From positions 1-8,435 of the forward strand of contig CAINXK010000267.1 in assembly GCA_903854805.1 (NCBI GenBank): 8,435 nucleotides of DNA. The letters are read 5' to 3'. Within the stretch, counting starts at the first letter, position 1, and each line of letters begins with the position of its first letter. The notes below the pieces were generated by a model. The model was not told the DNA's origin. It searched no databases and saw only the letters and a program-made list of their open reading frames with translations. Positions 1 through 7,450 of this stretch are shown here, one piece after another. A program made the position numbers and the translations under genes. The DNA is from an uncultured Anaerolineae bacterium (GTDB lineage: Bacteria; Chloroflexota; Anaerolineae; Anaerolineales; Villigracilaceae).

Positions 1-71
1 AGAATTTGAATAAGCAAGTTATGCTCCACTGCATATTTACCATTGCGGGAGAGGGAGAAAGTTCTTAACCG

Positions 72-135
72 GGGTGGAATGATGGGCTGCCGCCTCCGCC
101 AGGATCATGCGGAGCGAGAGCGGCCCATTCCACCC
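72..135. repeat. Long imperfect inverted repeat (hairpin)
   Basis: The outer arms GGGTGGAATG (72-81) and CATTCCACCC (126-135) are perfectly complementary over 10 bp. Inside them GCCGC (89-93) pairs with GCGGC (120-124), and CTCCGC (94-99) pairs with GCGGAG (109-114), leaving a loop of about nine bases. The whole 64-base stretch therefore folds into one interrupted stem on either strand. No T-run follows on either side, so it is not an ordinary intrinsic terminator. It could be a palindromic repeat, a small mobile-element remnant or a structured RNA; the sequence alone does not decide. Confidence 0.65.
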
Positions 136-218
136 TGGACCCCTCATTTTCCTGCCGGGCAACGCATATTTTCTGTGGGAAACCCCTTTGAAAGACGTCA
201 GATACAAATCCTGATATT

Positions 219-272
219 TTCCGAAACTTTGCACCGCACTCTGTAGCAGGGCTGTGGTGCAAAGTTGCGGAA
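219..272. repeat. 17-bp inverted repeat (hairpin)
   Basis: The arm TTCCGAAACTTTGCACC (219-235) is complementary to GGTGCAAAGTTGCGGAA (256-272) at 16 of 17 positions, with a 20-base loop. The pairing may resume outside, where CCTGA (210-214) faces TCAGG near 281-285 across an unequal AT-rich interior loop. No T-run follows, so termination is unlikely to be its job. Such a long match cannot be chance; a palindromic repeat family or a non-coding RNA stem are the simplest readings. Confidence 0.7.
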
Positions 273-373
273 TAAGAATTTCAGGCATGGAATTCCGCCC
301 AATAGCCCGGTTTTTTCAGCGCCGGAGTCAATCGACTCATCATTTTTTTGCTGTGGGCGAATGAAAAACTTGG

Positions 374-379
374 TAGAAT
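374..379 (+). promoter_or_regulatory. Possible -10 element upstream of the lipoprotein gene
   Basis: TAGAAT matches the TATAAT consensus at five of six positions and lies about 105 bases before the chosen start of the lipoprotein gene. No good -35 hexamer is seen at 16-18 bases; TTGCTG at 348-353 is the closest, but with a 20-base spacer. This is a weak call. Confidence 0.25.
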
Positions 380-484
380 AAGCTCGGAAAATGGTAGACA
401 AGTCGCTTTGCCAAACCTGTGCCCGGTCTTTTGATGGAGCTTCATGATGCGAGCCAAAGCAGGTTGATAGATGAAAAGGGTTTT

Positions 485-928
485 ATGATGTCCTCTGAGA
501 AAACCAGATTACGAAGAAGGCTGCTTTGGTTGTTCTCGCTGTTTGTGGCCTGGGCTTTGTTGGGGTGTCGCCTGGTAAATTTGATTTCCTCGCCCACGCC
601 TGAACCAACCTTCGCGCCTTTACCCCGATCTACGACTCCGTTAGAATTTTCGCCCGAGAAGCTTCCTGAGGCCCAGGCTGGCCAGGCTTACACTGCCATT
701 ATCACAATTGCGGGCAATGAAACGCCGGTCTATATTGCCTCGATCCAATCGGGAGAACTGCCACCCGGATTGGTGCTACAAGAAGTCAGGCAGGGTCATA
801 CGCTGGAAATCAGCGGTACGCCCCAACAGCCGGGTGAATATATCTTTACATTGTCCGTCGGCTGTTTTGGCACCATGGTGAGTGGGCAGGAAGGGCAGTA
901 CGAATACAGGTTGGTGGTCAAAAAGTAG
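485..928 (+). CDS. Small lipoprotein with putative Ig-like (He_PIG) domain
   Basis: A predicted envelope lipoprotein of 147 residues. The N-terminus has a basic stretch (KTRLRRR, about residues 6-12), a hydrophobic segment (13-26) and a lipobox ending LLGC, so Cys28 would be lipidated and the protein anchored outside the membrane. A Pro/Thr-rich linker (about 36-51) follows. Residues 59-147 resemble the He_PIG Ig-like family: an AGQAYTA-type opening strand, then GELPPGLVL and ISGTPQQPGEY in the usual order. The frame extends up to a GTG at 419, but that would put 22 polar residues before the signal peptide. The ATG pair at 485/488 follows an AAAAGGG Shine-Dalgarno-like stretch at about 474-480, so 485 (or 488) is preferred. 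Such domains usually bind partners or build surface structures; the specific role is unknown. It stands alone, with 393 non-coding bases before the next gene. Confidence 0.75.
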   Translation: MMSSEKTRLRRRLLWLFSLFVAWALLGCRLVNLISSPTPEPTFAPLPRSTTPLEFSPEKLPEAQAGQAYTAIITIAGNETPVYIASIQSGELPPGLVLQEVRQGHTLEISGTPQQPGEYIFTLSVGCFGTMVSGQEGQYEYRLVVKK

Positions 929-1321
929 GTTTTTACTCACGGATTGAAGGTACACCCATTGGCTGCCGGTCAGCACTCGCCACGCGCCAAAAATCTACAC
1001 GCTGAAAAGCAAACCAGGGGCAGCCATGCGGTAATGCGTTCAATGCATCGAAAAAAATGTTTATTCTGGCATCAACTAAGTAGCTGCAACTGTCTTTTTC
1101 AACATGTGGCCCGCACGCACAAGTCATTCTTCGACAAAACCGGGCAACCCCAAATGCGAACAGTCTGCCGGCAATTGTGCGGGGTTCATGCCTGCAGGTG
1201 ACTTCAAGCAGTGTGTTTGGTAACCAGCCCGGCAAAGTCTGATGTTTTGGTGGAAGCGTGGGGTATTTTTCACTAGATTTTTAGATGCTGTGTAGATATT
1301 TTCCTGTATAATACAATCCAA
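929..1321. other. Intergenic region before the cyclase gene
   Basis: Open frames of 85 and 100 codons exist here on opposite strands, but both are rich in Cys, His, Arg and Trp in a way typical of chance frames, overlap each other and show no known motif. No terminator-like hairpin is seen after the lipoprotein gene. The stretch begins with GTTTTTACTCAC (929-940), one base different from the terminal repeat of the small mobile element at 7234-7450, and ends with the -10 element of the cyclase gene. Confidence 0.55.
1307..1312 (+). promoter_or_regulatory. -10 element placing transcription start at or beside the cyclase ATG
   Basis: A perfect TATAAT lies nine bases before the ATG at 1322. The -35 match is poor (ATGCTG at 1285-1290 with a 16-base spacer is the best). 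A start 6-9 bases past the -10 would fall at about 1319-1322, giving a transcript with almost no leader. This agrees with the absence of any Shine-Dalgarno sequence in the bases before the ATG. Confidence 0.5.
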
Positions 1322-4300
1322 ATGTCTGTTCAATGTCGAAACTGTAACTTCGTTAATCCGGATAATATGCGCTTCTGCGGTAACTGCGGATTGCGCCTGT
1401 TAGCGACTGGCATGCTGCCTGCATTGGATCACCTGCCGGAGGCCGAACCAGCCCACCGGCTTGGTGCGCTGATCGGTGCGGATTTGCTCGATCGCTTCAG
1501 GCAAGCCGGGCTTGAAGCCGCCGGACAGCGCCGCCAGGTGACTGTCTTGTTCGTGGATCTTTCTGGCTACACTCATCTCTCTCAAAAAATTGACAGCGAA
1601 GCGCTCTACGATCTTGTTCAACAATGTTCCCAAACCTTTGCCAACGATGTTTACAAATACGATGGCATGGTCGATAAATTTACTGGTGACGGTCTGATGG
1701 CTTTGTTTGGCGCGCCGATCGCACACGAGAACAATGCTGAGCTTGCCATCCGGGCCGCGCTTGATATGCAAACCGATCTGGCTGTCCTGAGCGCCTCACT
1801 CAAAGAAAAACTCGGCTCGGAGATCACAGCCCATATTGGTCTGAACTCTGGCAGTGTGATCGTGGGTGGAATTGGTTCGAATATGATGATGAACTACACC
1901 GCGATTGGCGATGTGGTCAATATTGCCAGCCGGATCGAATCTGCTGCCAGCTCGGGAGATATCCTGGTGAGTGATGTTGTCTATCGCCAGGTACGCAGCC
2001 TCTTCGATTTTGAGGCGCTTGCACCTTTGCAGCTGAAGGGCGTCAGTCAGCCCGTTCAGACCTACCGGGTTAAGGGCACAAAAACCAAGCCAGGCTCGGT
2101 GCGCGGTATCGAGGGCCTTTATGCGCCGATGATCGGCCGCGACGGCGAACTTGAGCGTTTGCACCAAACCATCAACGCCATGATCAGTGAAAAGATTGGG
2201 CGCTTTGTGTCTGTCCACGGCGAGGCCGGGATTGGCAAAAGCCGCTTGATCTCCGAGTTCAAATCTTTCCTTTCGCAGCTGCCCGTGCAGGTGGAAGAAG
2301 GTTACAGCCTGGTATACCGAAAAGGGGTTTCCTACTGGATCTTTCAGGATGCCCTGATGCGCTTGCTCGAGCTGGATTCTGAAACCCCAAAACTGGAATG
2401 TCAGATCCGCTTGCGTGCACACGTCACACGCGCGCTTCCGGAGCGTGTTGATGACGTGCTGCCTTATCTTGAACACCTGCTTTCAATTCCGCTTTCCGAT
2501 CCGAATGCAGCCCGGCGGATCGAATTTCTGGCAGCGGACCAGCTGCGCCAGCAAATTTTCCTTTCGGTTCGCGATCTGCTGCTTGCGGATGCTCAACGCA
2601 AACCGGTTGTATTGATTTTGGAAGACTTGCACTGGGCGGACGATGGCTCGCTTGAGTTGATTGACTACCTGTTGGATCTGTTGGTCAAGAACCAGATTGT
2701 GATCGTGGCGGTTTCCCGCTCCTTTACAGATGGCAAACTGGCCGATATTACCCGGCGCGCCTCCGAGCAGCTGCGGCTGCGTTTTACCGATCTGGCATTG
2801 AGAAGTCTCTCGCCTGACCAGGCCGATCGATTGTTATCACAATTGACCTCGATCCACAATATGCCCGAAAGATTGCGGAATGACATCGTTCAGCGCGCCT
2901 CGGGTATCCCTCTCTATCTTGAAGAAATCCTGCGTATGCTGATGGATCGCCAGCTTCTGCAGCGTGAAGAGGGTCACTGGATGCTGGCTGATTCAGTTGA
3001 TCTGAAAGAATTGGGCGTGCCCAACACGCTTGAAGGCCTGATCCTGACCCGTTTTGATCACCTTGAACCAGTTCAGCGCCATGTAATGAAGGTGGCAAGC
3101 GTGATTGGCCGCACCTTTACTCGGCTACTGTTGGTTGGATGCCTGCCGGTACTATCAGATGAAGAAGCTGGCTATTCAATTGAGGTCCTGCTGGAACGCG
3201 AATTCATCCTGCCGGATCCTTCCCCCGGCGGCGAATATATGTTCAAGCATGTGCTGGTTTCGGATACCATTTACAGCACCCTGCTCAAACGTGAGCGCAA
3301 GGATCTGCATGGTGTAGTAGCAGATACCATCGAAAAGCTCTCGGTTGGCCATCTCGAAAACCAGATCGACGTGCTGGCACGGCACTATTTCTGGAGTGAT
3401 TACAAAGACCGCGCCCTGCATTACCTGATCCTGGCGGGCCAAAAGGCCGGCCGAAACCATAACACCAGCCAGTCTCAAAGTTATTTTGAAGACGCGCTCA
3501 GCCTGCTTCCTGAAGTACAGCATACTGCGCTGCAGGCCGTTCAGGTCCACAGCGGACTGGGCGATGCCCTGGCCCTGGCGGGCGATTATCCCGCCACCCG
3601 TGCAGCCTATGAGTTGGCACTCCAGGCGATTGCCGGCGAGCAGAATATTAATGTTGAAATTGTCTGTGAGCTGCAGCGCAAGATTGGGGTTACCTATGAG
3701 CGCCAGGGTGATTATGACCAGGCGCTTGACTGCCTTGACCAGGCTACTAATATCCTGTTGCAGGCTGGGGTGGATTCACCCGCTGAACTTTCGCAAATTT
3801 TAAACGATACCGGCTGGGTCAACTTCCGTCGCGGGCGCCTGGATGAGGCCGAAAGCTACCTGATCCAGGCCCAGAACCTGGCTGAGAAGACCACCCGGCT
3901 CGATATTGTTTCTTCGATCTACAATCGTATTGGCGGGGTTTATTTCCAAAAGGACCGCCTGAAGGAAGCCAGTGATTTCGTTGGCAAAAGCCTGGCCTTG
4001 CGTCAGGAGATTGGCGATATCCCTGGGGTAGCGCGTTCTTATAACAACCTGGGATTGCTGGGCTGGAAACGCGGCTTTTGGGATGAGGCCTTGCTTAATT
4101 TCAAGCGCAGCGCCGAGTACCAGGCCAAATTGGGTGATGCCGAAGGCATTGTTGAATTGAATAGCAATCTGGGGATGCTTGAGATCGATCGCGGGTATAT
4201 GGATGAAGCTCGCAAGTACCTGGAAGAAGCCTGGAACAGGGCCCAACAGATTGGTCACAGCTATAACATTGCTGTAAACACGCACTACCTGAGTAAGTTC

Positions 4301-4792
4301 TACGTGGCACTGGGTGATTGGGACAATGCTTTGGATTATTGTCTGCGCAGCGAACGGCTTCAAAAGGACCGGGGCGATGGAGAATACCTGGTGGATGTTT
4401 ACGTCAATCTGGGCATTATCTACCTGGCAAAAAATGATCTTGCCAAAGCATCTCAATATGCCCAAACAGGTCTGGATTTGCTCAAAGAATTAGCCGCTGA
4501 AGAGCAAACAGAGGACAAGGGCCGCAACCTGCGGTTGCTGGGTGATATCGCCCTGGTTTCCATGGACTATCCGCGCGCCAGAGATTTTTACCAGCAAGCC
4601 GAAGAGATCTTTACGGCTGACGGTAATCGCCTGGAACGCGGACGCCTGCTGGTCAGTCTTTCGCGCCTGGCAAAGGCTCAATCCAACTTCAAGCTGGCCC
4701 AATCCTGCCGGCTGTTGGCCCAGAAATTATTTGAAGAGCTTGGAGCCCGTCTAGATCTGCTCAAGCTCCAAGCGCTCAAAGAAGAAAAATAA
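1322..4792 (+). CDS. Zinc ribbon / class IIIb nucleotide cyclase / P-loop ATPase / TPR protein
   Basis: A predicted cytoplasmic cyclase making cAMP (possibly cGMP), 1156 residues. A zinc ribbon uses Cys5, Cys8, Cys19 and Cys22. The class III catalytic domain covers about 70-250: metal-binding Asp79 (FVDLSGYT) and Asp123 (KFTGDG), base-contacting Lys119, and transition-state Asn200 and Arg204 (GDVVNIASR). All catalytic residues are present. Thr193 (NYTAIG) replaces the usual Asp, the mark of class IIIb, which includes bicarbonate-stimulated soluble cyclases. A STAND-like ATPase follows, with Walker A GEAGIGKS (300-307) and Walker B LILEDLHWAD (431-440). About ten TPRs fill 744-1140. No membrane segment or C-terminal DNA-binding domain is seen. 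The layout recalls animal soluble adenylyl cyclase (ADCY10) and bacterial relatives. The ATG is fixed: the in-frame TAG at 1274 leaves no other ATG, GTG or TTG before it, and a later start would cut the zinc ribbon. The regulatory input is unknown. Confidence 0.9.
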   Translation: MSVQCRNCNFVNPDNMRFCGNCGLRLLATGMLPALDHLPEAEPAHRLGALIGADLLDRFRQAGLEAAGQRRQVTVLFVDLSGYTHLSQKIDSEALYDLVQQCSQTFANDVYKYDGMVDKFTGDGLMALFGAPIAHENNAELAIRAALDMQTDLAVLSASLKEKLGSEITAHIGLNSGSVIVGGIGSNMMMNYTAIGDVVNIASRIESAASSGDILVSDVVYRQVRSLFDFEALAPLQLKGVSQPVQTYRVKGTKTKPGSVRGIEGLYAPMIGRDGELERLHQTINAMISEKIGRFVSVHGEAGIGKSRLISEFKSFLSQLPVQVEEGYSLVYRKGVSYWIFQDALMRLLELDSETPKLECQIRLRAHVTRALPERVDDVLPYLEHLLSIPLSDPNAARRIEFLAADQLRQQIFLSVRDLLLADAQRKPVVLILEDLHWADDGSLELIDYLLDLLVKNQIVIVAVSRSFTDGKLADITRRASEQLRLRFTDLALRSLSPDQADRLLSQLTSIHNMPERLRNDIVQRASGIPLYLEEILRMLMDRQLLQREEGHWMLADSVDLKELGVPNTLEGLILTRFDHLEPVQRHVMKVASVIGRTFTRLLLVGCLPVLSDEEAGYSIEVLLEREFILPDPSPGGEYMFKHVLVSDTIYSTLLKRERKDLHGVVADTIEKLSVGHLENQIDVLARHYFWSDYKDRALHYLILAGQKAGRNHNTSQSQSYFEDALSLLPEVQHTALQAVQVHSGLGDALALAGDYPATRAAYELALQAIAGEQNINVEIVCELQRKIGVTYERQGDYDQALDCLDQATNILLQAGVDSPAELSQILNDTGWVNFRRGRLDEAESYLIQAQNLAEKTTRLDIVSSIYNRIGGVYFQKDRLKEASDFVGKSLALRQEIGDIPGVARSYNNLGLLGWKRGFWDEALLNFKRSAEYQAKLGDAEGIVELNSNLGMLEIDRGYMDEARKYLEEAWNRAQQIGHSYNIAVNTHYLSKFYVALGDWDNALDYCLRSERLQKDRGDGEYLVDVYVNLGIIYLAKNDLAKASQYAQTGLDLLKELAAEEQTEDKGRNLRLLGDIALVSMDYPRARDFYQQAEEIFTADGNRLERGRLLVSLSRLAKAQSNFKLAQSCRLLAQKLFEELGARLDLLKLQALKEEK

Positions 4793-4833
4793 CAGCCGCA
4801 GGTCTTGCTGGCAAACCCAGCTGATCCGTATCC

Positions 4834-4868
4834 AAAAACAGACCCTTGCATTCAGGGGTCTGTTTTTT
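4834..4868 (+). terminator. Intrinsic terminator of the cyclase gene
   Basis: AAAAACAGACCC (4834-4845) is complementary to GGGTCTGTTTTT (4856-4867) around a ten-base loop, and the stem runs into a six-T tract (4863-4868). It starts 42 bases after the stop codon. The A-run on the 5' side means it could also act on minus-strand transcripts reading through from the receptor gene. Confidence 0.9.
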
Positions 4869-4939
4869 ACATGTTATTGATGTTTACAAAAATCTCTGAT
4901 AGAAACGGTAGAGTGGGGATTTCTGTGCTCATCCGGAGA

Positions 4940-4976
4940 ATCAGACTGGAGCGGCTGACTGCCGCTCCAGTCTGAT
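4940..4976 (-). terminator. Perfect 16-bp hairpin after the receptor gene
   Basis: ATCAGACTGGAGCGGC (4940-4955) and its exact complement (4961-4976) form a 16-bp stem with a five-base loop. It begins 27 bases downstream of the receptor stop codon on the minus strand, where a terminator or 3'-end stabiliser would sit. There is no T-tract after it on the minus strand (the next bases read TCTCC), so intrinsic termination is uncertain; transcripts may instead stop at the bidirectional terminator at 4834-4868. Confidence 0.6.
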
Positions 4977-5002
4977 CCTTTTGAGGTTTAGACTGGCTTT
5001 CG

Positions 5003-6568
5003 TTAGTTCAACTTGAAATTACTTACGGCTGCCTGCAGCGAACGGGCCATTTTGGCCAACAGCTCAGCGGCAGTTGTGACTTCATCCACCTGGGCGCTCA
5101 TCTGCTCGGCTGCGGCGCTGACTTCTTCGATGGCCGCACTATTTTCTTCTGAGACGGCCGCGATATTCTCAATCGCCTTCGTCACTTCCGAAGTGCCGGC
5201 TGCCATCTCTTCCGTTGCGGCCGTATTTTCTTCCACCACCGCGCTGACGCCATCTACCGCAGCCACCAACTGGTTGGAGGCTGTGCTCATCTGCGCAGTG
5301 CCTTTGCCGGCTTCTTCAGCCTGCCGGTAGACCGATTCGGCCGCTTTCAAGATGGCTGCCAGTGCTTCCCCGGATTCATTGGCCAGGCGCACACCATTTT
5401 CGACTTCTTTGCCACCTTCGTCCATGGCTTTGACAGCTTCTGAGACCGTCTTCTGAATGCCCTTGATCAATCCACCGATTTCTTTGGTGGCGCCGCCGGC
5501 TCGCTCAGCCAGTTTGCGGACTTCGTCTGCCACCACTGCAAAGCCCTTGCCGTGCTCACCAGCCCGGGCCGCTTCGATGGCTGCATTCAAGGCCAACAGG
5601 TTGGTCTGGCTGGCGATATCTTCGATTGTCTCTACAATCGTTCCGATCTGATCTGAGCGTGTGCCCATCTCGGTCACAGCCTGGGCTGACAGGCTCACTT
5701 TTTGTTTGATGCGTTCCATGCCCTTGACTGTTTCAGAAACTGTTCTGGCTCCCAGGCGGGCTGCTTCAGCCGCCTCAGCCGAGTCTTTGGTGACTGATTG
5801 GGCATTCCCGGTCACCTGTTCAATAGTTTTGCTGATGCCGCTGGTGATTTCTGCAGCTCTTGTGACCGAAGCAGTTTGATCCTGCGCGCCGCGGGCAACA
5901 CCGTCGATGGCCCGTGACATTTGTTCGACCGATGAAGCTGTGCGAGTGATTGATTCGGTCTCCTGGGTGATACCCCTGGCCACCTGTTGAACTGTTGTGG
6001 CGATCTGCGCGGTAGCTCGCCCGGCTTGAGAGGCAGTCTGGACAAGCCTGGAACTGGATGCGCCGACTTCATTCGCATTGTTATTCACATCCAGTAAGAC
6101 ATTCCTGAAGTTGGTTGTCATTTTTTGGAACGAATTGCTGACGTTATTCAGGTTGCCGATAATGCCATCCAGAGCCTGGGCCATTTGCCCAACTTCATCT
6201 TCAGATTTAAAGTTCAGCTTGCCGGTATTGATCAGGGCTGAACGGGTCAGGTCACCCTGCGCGATCAGGTCGATCTCGCTTGAGAAGGCGCGCAGGTCCA
6301 CTTCAGCAAGATTCCTGGAAGCCAGTACGACTGTCTTGAGCCTGTTTACAACTTGCCGTTGGATGATGACATACGCCAACGCCAACATGGCGCTGAAAAC
6401 AATCAGCAGTGCGATGATGAGCCAGAGCAGGACCGTCGAGCGCTGTTCAAACATGTTGACATTCTCGGCTGTGCGCGCTTCAAACAATATATAGAAATCA
6501 TCGATCGGTTTCATGATGTTGGCTTTGTTCTTGTGGTACGTCTCATCAAATACCAGTTTGAGCGCCAT
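5003..6568 (-). CDS. C-terminal fragment: membrane helix, HAMP and chemotaxis signalling domain
   Basis: The longest intact frame of the broken receptor, 521 residues from an internal ATG; the frame itself opens at 6610. It holds the end of the sensor domain (1-44), a membrane helix (45-70, [19 protein letters not shown]), a HAMP region (about 71-146) and the coiled-coil hairpin. The highly conserved tip lies at 315-356, with the motifs [19 protein letters not shown] and [16 protein letters not shown]. Glu/Gln-rich helices suited to CheR/CheB methylation flank it (for example [11 protein letters not shown] and [11 protein letters not shown]). The ATG at 6568 is internal to the family's sensor domain and has no evident ribosome binding site, so separate translation is doubtful. 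If made, it would enter the membrane without a sensor and could join arrays as a blind receptor. Confidence 0.65.
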   Translation of the reverse strand: MALKLVFDETYHKNKANIMKPIDDFYILFEARTAENVNMFEQRSTVLLWLIIALLIVFSAMLALAYVIIQRQVVNRLKTVVLASRNLAEVDLRAFSSEIDLIAQGDLTRSALINTGKLNFKSEDEVGQMAQALDGIIGNLNNVSNSFQKMTTNFRNVLLDVNNNANEVGASSSRLVQTASQAGRATAQIATTVQQVARGITQETESITRTASSVEQMSRAIDGVARGAQDQTASVTRAAEITSGISKTIEQVTGNAQSVTKDSAEAAEAARLGARTVSETVKGMERIKQKVSLSAQAVTEMGTRSDQIGTIVETIEDIASQTNLLALNAAIEAARAGEHGKGFAVVADEVRKLAERAGGATKEIGGLIKGIQKTVSEAVKAMDEGGKEVENGVRLANESGEALAAILKAAESVYRQAEEAGKGTAQMSTASNQLVAAVDGVSAVVEENTAATEEMAAGTSEVTKAIENIAAVSEENSAAIEEVSAAAEQMSAQVDEVTTAAELLAKMARSLQAAVSNFKLN

Positions 6569-6774
6569 CTCACGATCGGGTGCTTTTTTGACTGTAAAAT
6601 TCCCATTCCCTCATCAAACAGCCCTTTGACTGCGTTCATCGCGATCGTTTCTGCCACAACCAGGCCGTCCGAATTTTTCTGGGCTTCGGTCAGCTTGGCA
6701 AATTCAGCATCAGTAAAACCTTCCTTCTTCATCAGGTCCTGCAGGGAAATGGTTTCTCCATCTGGGCGCGGTTT

Positions 6775-7098
6775 CTACCCGGTGGCTGCGACGAAATCCC
6801 AGTAGATGCGGTTGTAAGCCACCGGGCGCGGCGCTTTACCGTTACGGATATCCAGGATCGCAAAGTATTCGCGTTCATACTCCGGATTGCCCGTGGCGAC
6901 ATATGCCCGTCCCAGGCGGGTCAGGTCGTCAGAGCTTTGGCGCAGTTCATCTGCCAGCATATAGGATTGGAATTGAACATTTCGGCTTTTATTCAAATTG
7001 CCTTCATTCTGGAATAAAAGGTAGGTCAATATTCCCATGCCGATCGCTAAAACGAACTGGACGCCAAAAATGATCAGGAAAAGTTTTTTCAGGGACAT
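6775..7098 (-). CDS. N-terminal fragment of the broken chemoreceptor
   Basis: The translatable 5' part, 107 residues, if the amber codon is obeyed. It has the start site with good ribosome binding (GGAG, then TATT, then ATG), one membrane helix (about 7-28) and the beginning of the extracytoplasmic sensor, with the motif DDLTRLGRAYVATGN and an RNGKAPRP...YWDFVAATG end. Similar sensor segments are common in bacterial chemoreceptors and some histidine kinases; the ligand is not known. Alone it could not signal, since it lacks the second helix, HAMP and hairpin. It would probably be an unstable membrane stub. Confidence 0.6.
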   Translation of the reverse strand: MSLKKLFLIIFGVQFVLAIGMGILTYLLFQNEGNLNKSRNVQFQSYMLADELRQSSDDLTRLGRAYVATGNPEYEREYFAILDIRNGKAPRPVAYNRIYWDFVAATG

Positions 7099-7233
7099 AA
7101 TACTCCAACGAACCTTAAAACAATAGAAAAACGGAAAATGCAGGAGTTCTCTTCAATCGCGCAACCTGTTTTCGAATAATTAAACGGCGCTCGATATTAG
7201 CGGCAACCTGTTCACCGGGGTCAGTATTTGAAC

Positions 7234-7450
7234 GTATTTACTCACGGGGTGCCAGTTTGGGCTTGCCCCGATAACCCATCCCCCTGCCCCCTTCCCAAAA
7301 ACGGGAAGGGGGTGAAAGAGCTTTTTGTGGAGTTTTGCGCCAAAACAGGCGCAAAAACTCCACTGGCGGGGCAAACCATCGATTTTTAATCGCCCGAGCA
7401 GCAGAACCAGGATGGTTCAGTGCCAAAACGAAGAGCTTGTGAGTAAATAC
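7234..7450. mobile_element. MITE-like non-coding element, 217 bp, with 12-bp TIRs and target duplication
   Basis: The ends GTATTTACTCAC (7234-7245) and GTGAGTAAATAC (7439-7450) are perfect 12-bp terminal inverted repeats. ATTTGAAC (7226-7233) and TTTTGAAC (7451-7458) abut the two ends in the same orientation and match at seven of eight bases, as expected of an aging 8-bp target duplication. Inside, TTGCCCCG (7263-7270) pairs with CGGGGCAA (7367-7374), enclosing a 10-bp perfect hairpin (7287-7296 with 7303-7312) and a 15-bp hairpin with one bulge (7327-7341 with 7348-7363). Two small stems follow (7380-7392 and 7404-7418). No transposase frame is present, so movement would depend on an enzyme encoded elsewhere. 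The family is not recognised; 8-bp duplications occur in several insertion-sequence families. Confidence 0.75.

Larger units (their letters stand above)
1..484. other. Intergenic region with two strong hairpins, no convincing gene
   Basis: No reading frame here looks like a protein; the open frames on both strands are short, of odd composition and overlap each other. A plus-strand frame is open from the left edge to a TAA at 66-68 and could be the tail of a gene outside the window, but 21 codons are too few to judge. The region holds two long inverted repeats, listed separately, and a possible promoter before the lipoprotein gene. Confidence 0.6.
4793..5002. other. Convergent intergenic region with two 3'-end hairpins
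   Basis: This 210-base gap separates the plus-strand cyclase gene from the minus-strand receptor gene. It holds the intrinsic terminator of the cyclase gene and a perfect 16-bp hairpin just beyond the receptor stop codon, both listed separately. No coding frame is seen. Confidence 0.8.
5003..7098 (-). pseudogene. Methyl-accepting chemotaxis protein broken by a stop and a frameshift
   Basis: A transmembrane chemoreceptor that would modulate the CheA/CheW array. Read from the ATG at 7098, which has a GGAG Shine-Dalgarno four bases upstream, the frame meets TAG at codon 108 (6777-6775). The same frame then continues with receptor sequence (KPRPDGETISLQDL) down to about 6610, where one base is missing and the sequence carries on in the next frame ([18 protein letters not shown]). 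Adding one base and ignoring the TAG restores a 698-residue protein: membrane segment at about 7-28, external sensor to about 221, second membrane segment at 222-247, HAMP region at about 248-323, and a long methylation and signalling hairpin to the end. The TAG needs only one base change from GAG (Glu). Two lesions within 170 bases suggest decay, though sequencing or assembly error is possible. No C-terminal pentapeptide tether is present. Confidence 0.8.

Noticed and set aside
325..349. GAGTC/GACTC hairpin followed by a T-run, as a possible terminator
   Set aside because: The stem is only five base pairs, with four bases between it and the T-run, and no gene upstream is known to need it.
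391..447. Short plus-strand frame of 18 codons starting ATG at 391, 11 bases after a TAGAAT
   Set aside because: The spacing is like a leaderless start, but the peptide has no recognisable feature and the frame overlaps the upstream extension of the lipoprotein frame; too short to support.
933..1235. Overlapping 100-codon (minus) and 85-codon (plus) frames in the gap before the cyclase gene
   Set aside because: Both are Cys/His/Trp-rich with no motif, no ribosome binding site and mutual overlap; they look like chance.
1796..2476. 226-codon minus-strand frame within the cyclase gene
   Set aside because: It lies fully opposite conserved cyclase and ATPase motifs and has no recognisable protein features.
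6599..6613. Programmed frameshift in the receptor gene
   Set aside because: The bases GGGAATGGGAATTTT do not form a known slippery heptamer, no stimulating structure is evident, and the stop upstream would block ribosomes first.
6775..6777. TAG as a pyrrolysine or other recoded codon
   Set aside because: The family usually has an ordinary polar residue here, no supporting tRNA or structure is visible, and a frameshift lies close by; a mutation or sequence error is simpler.
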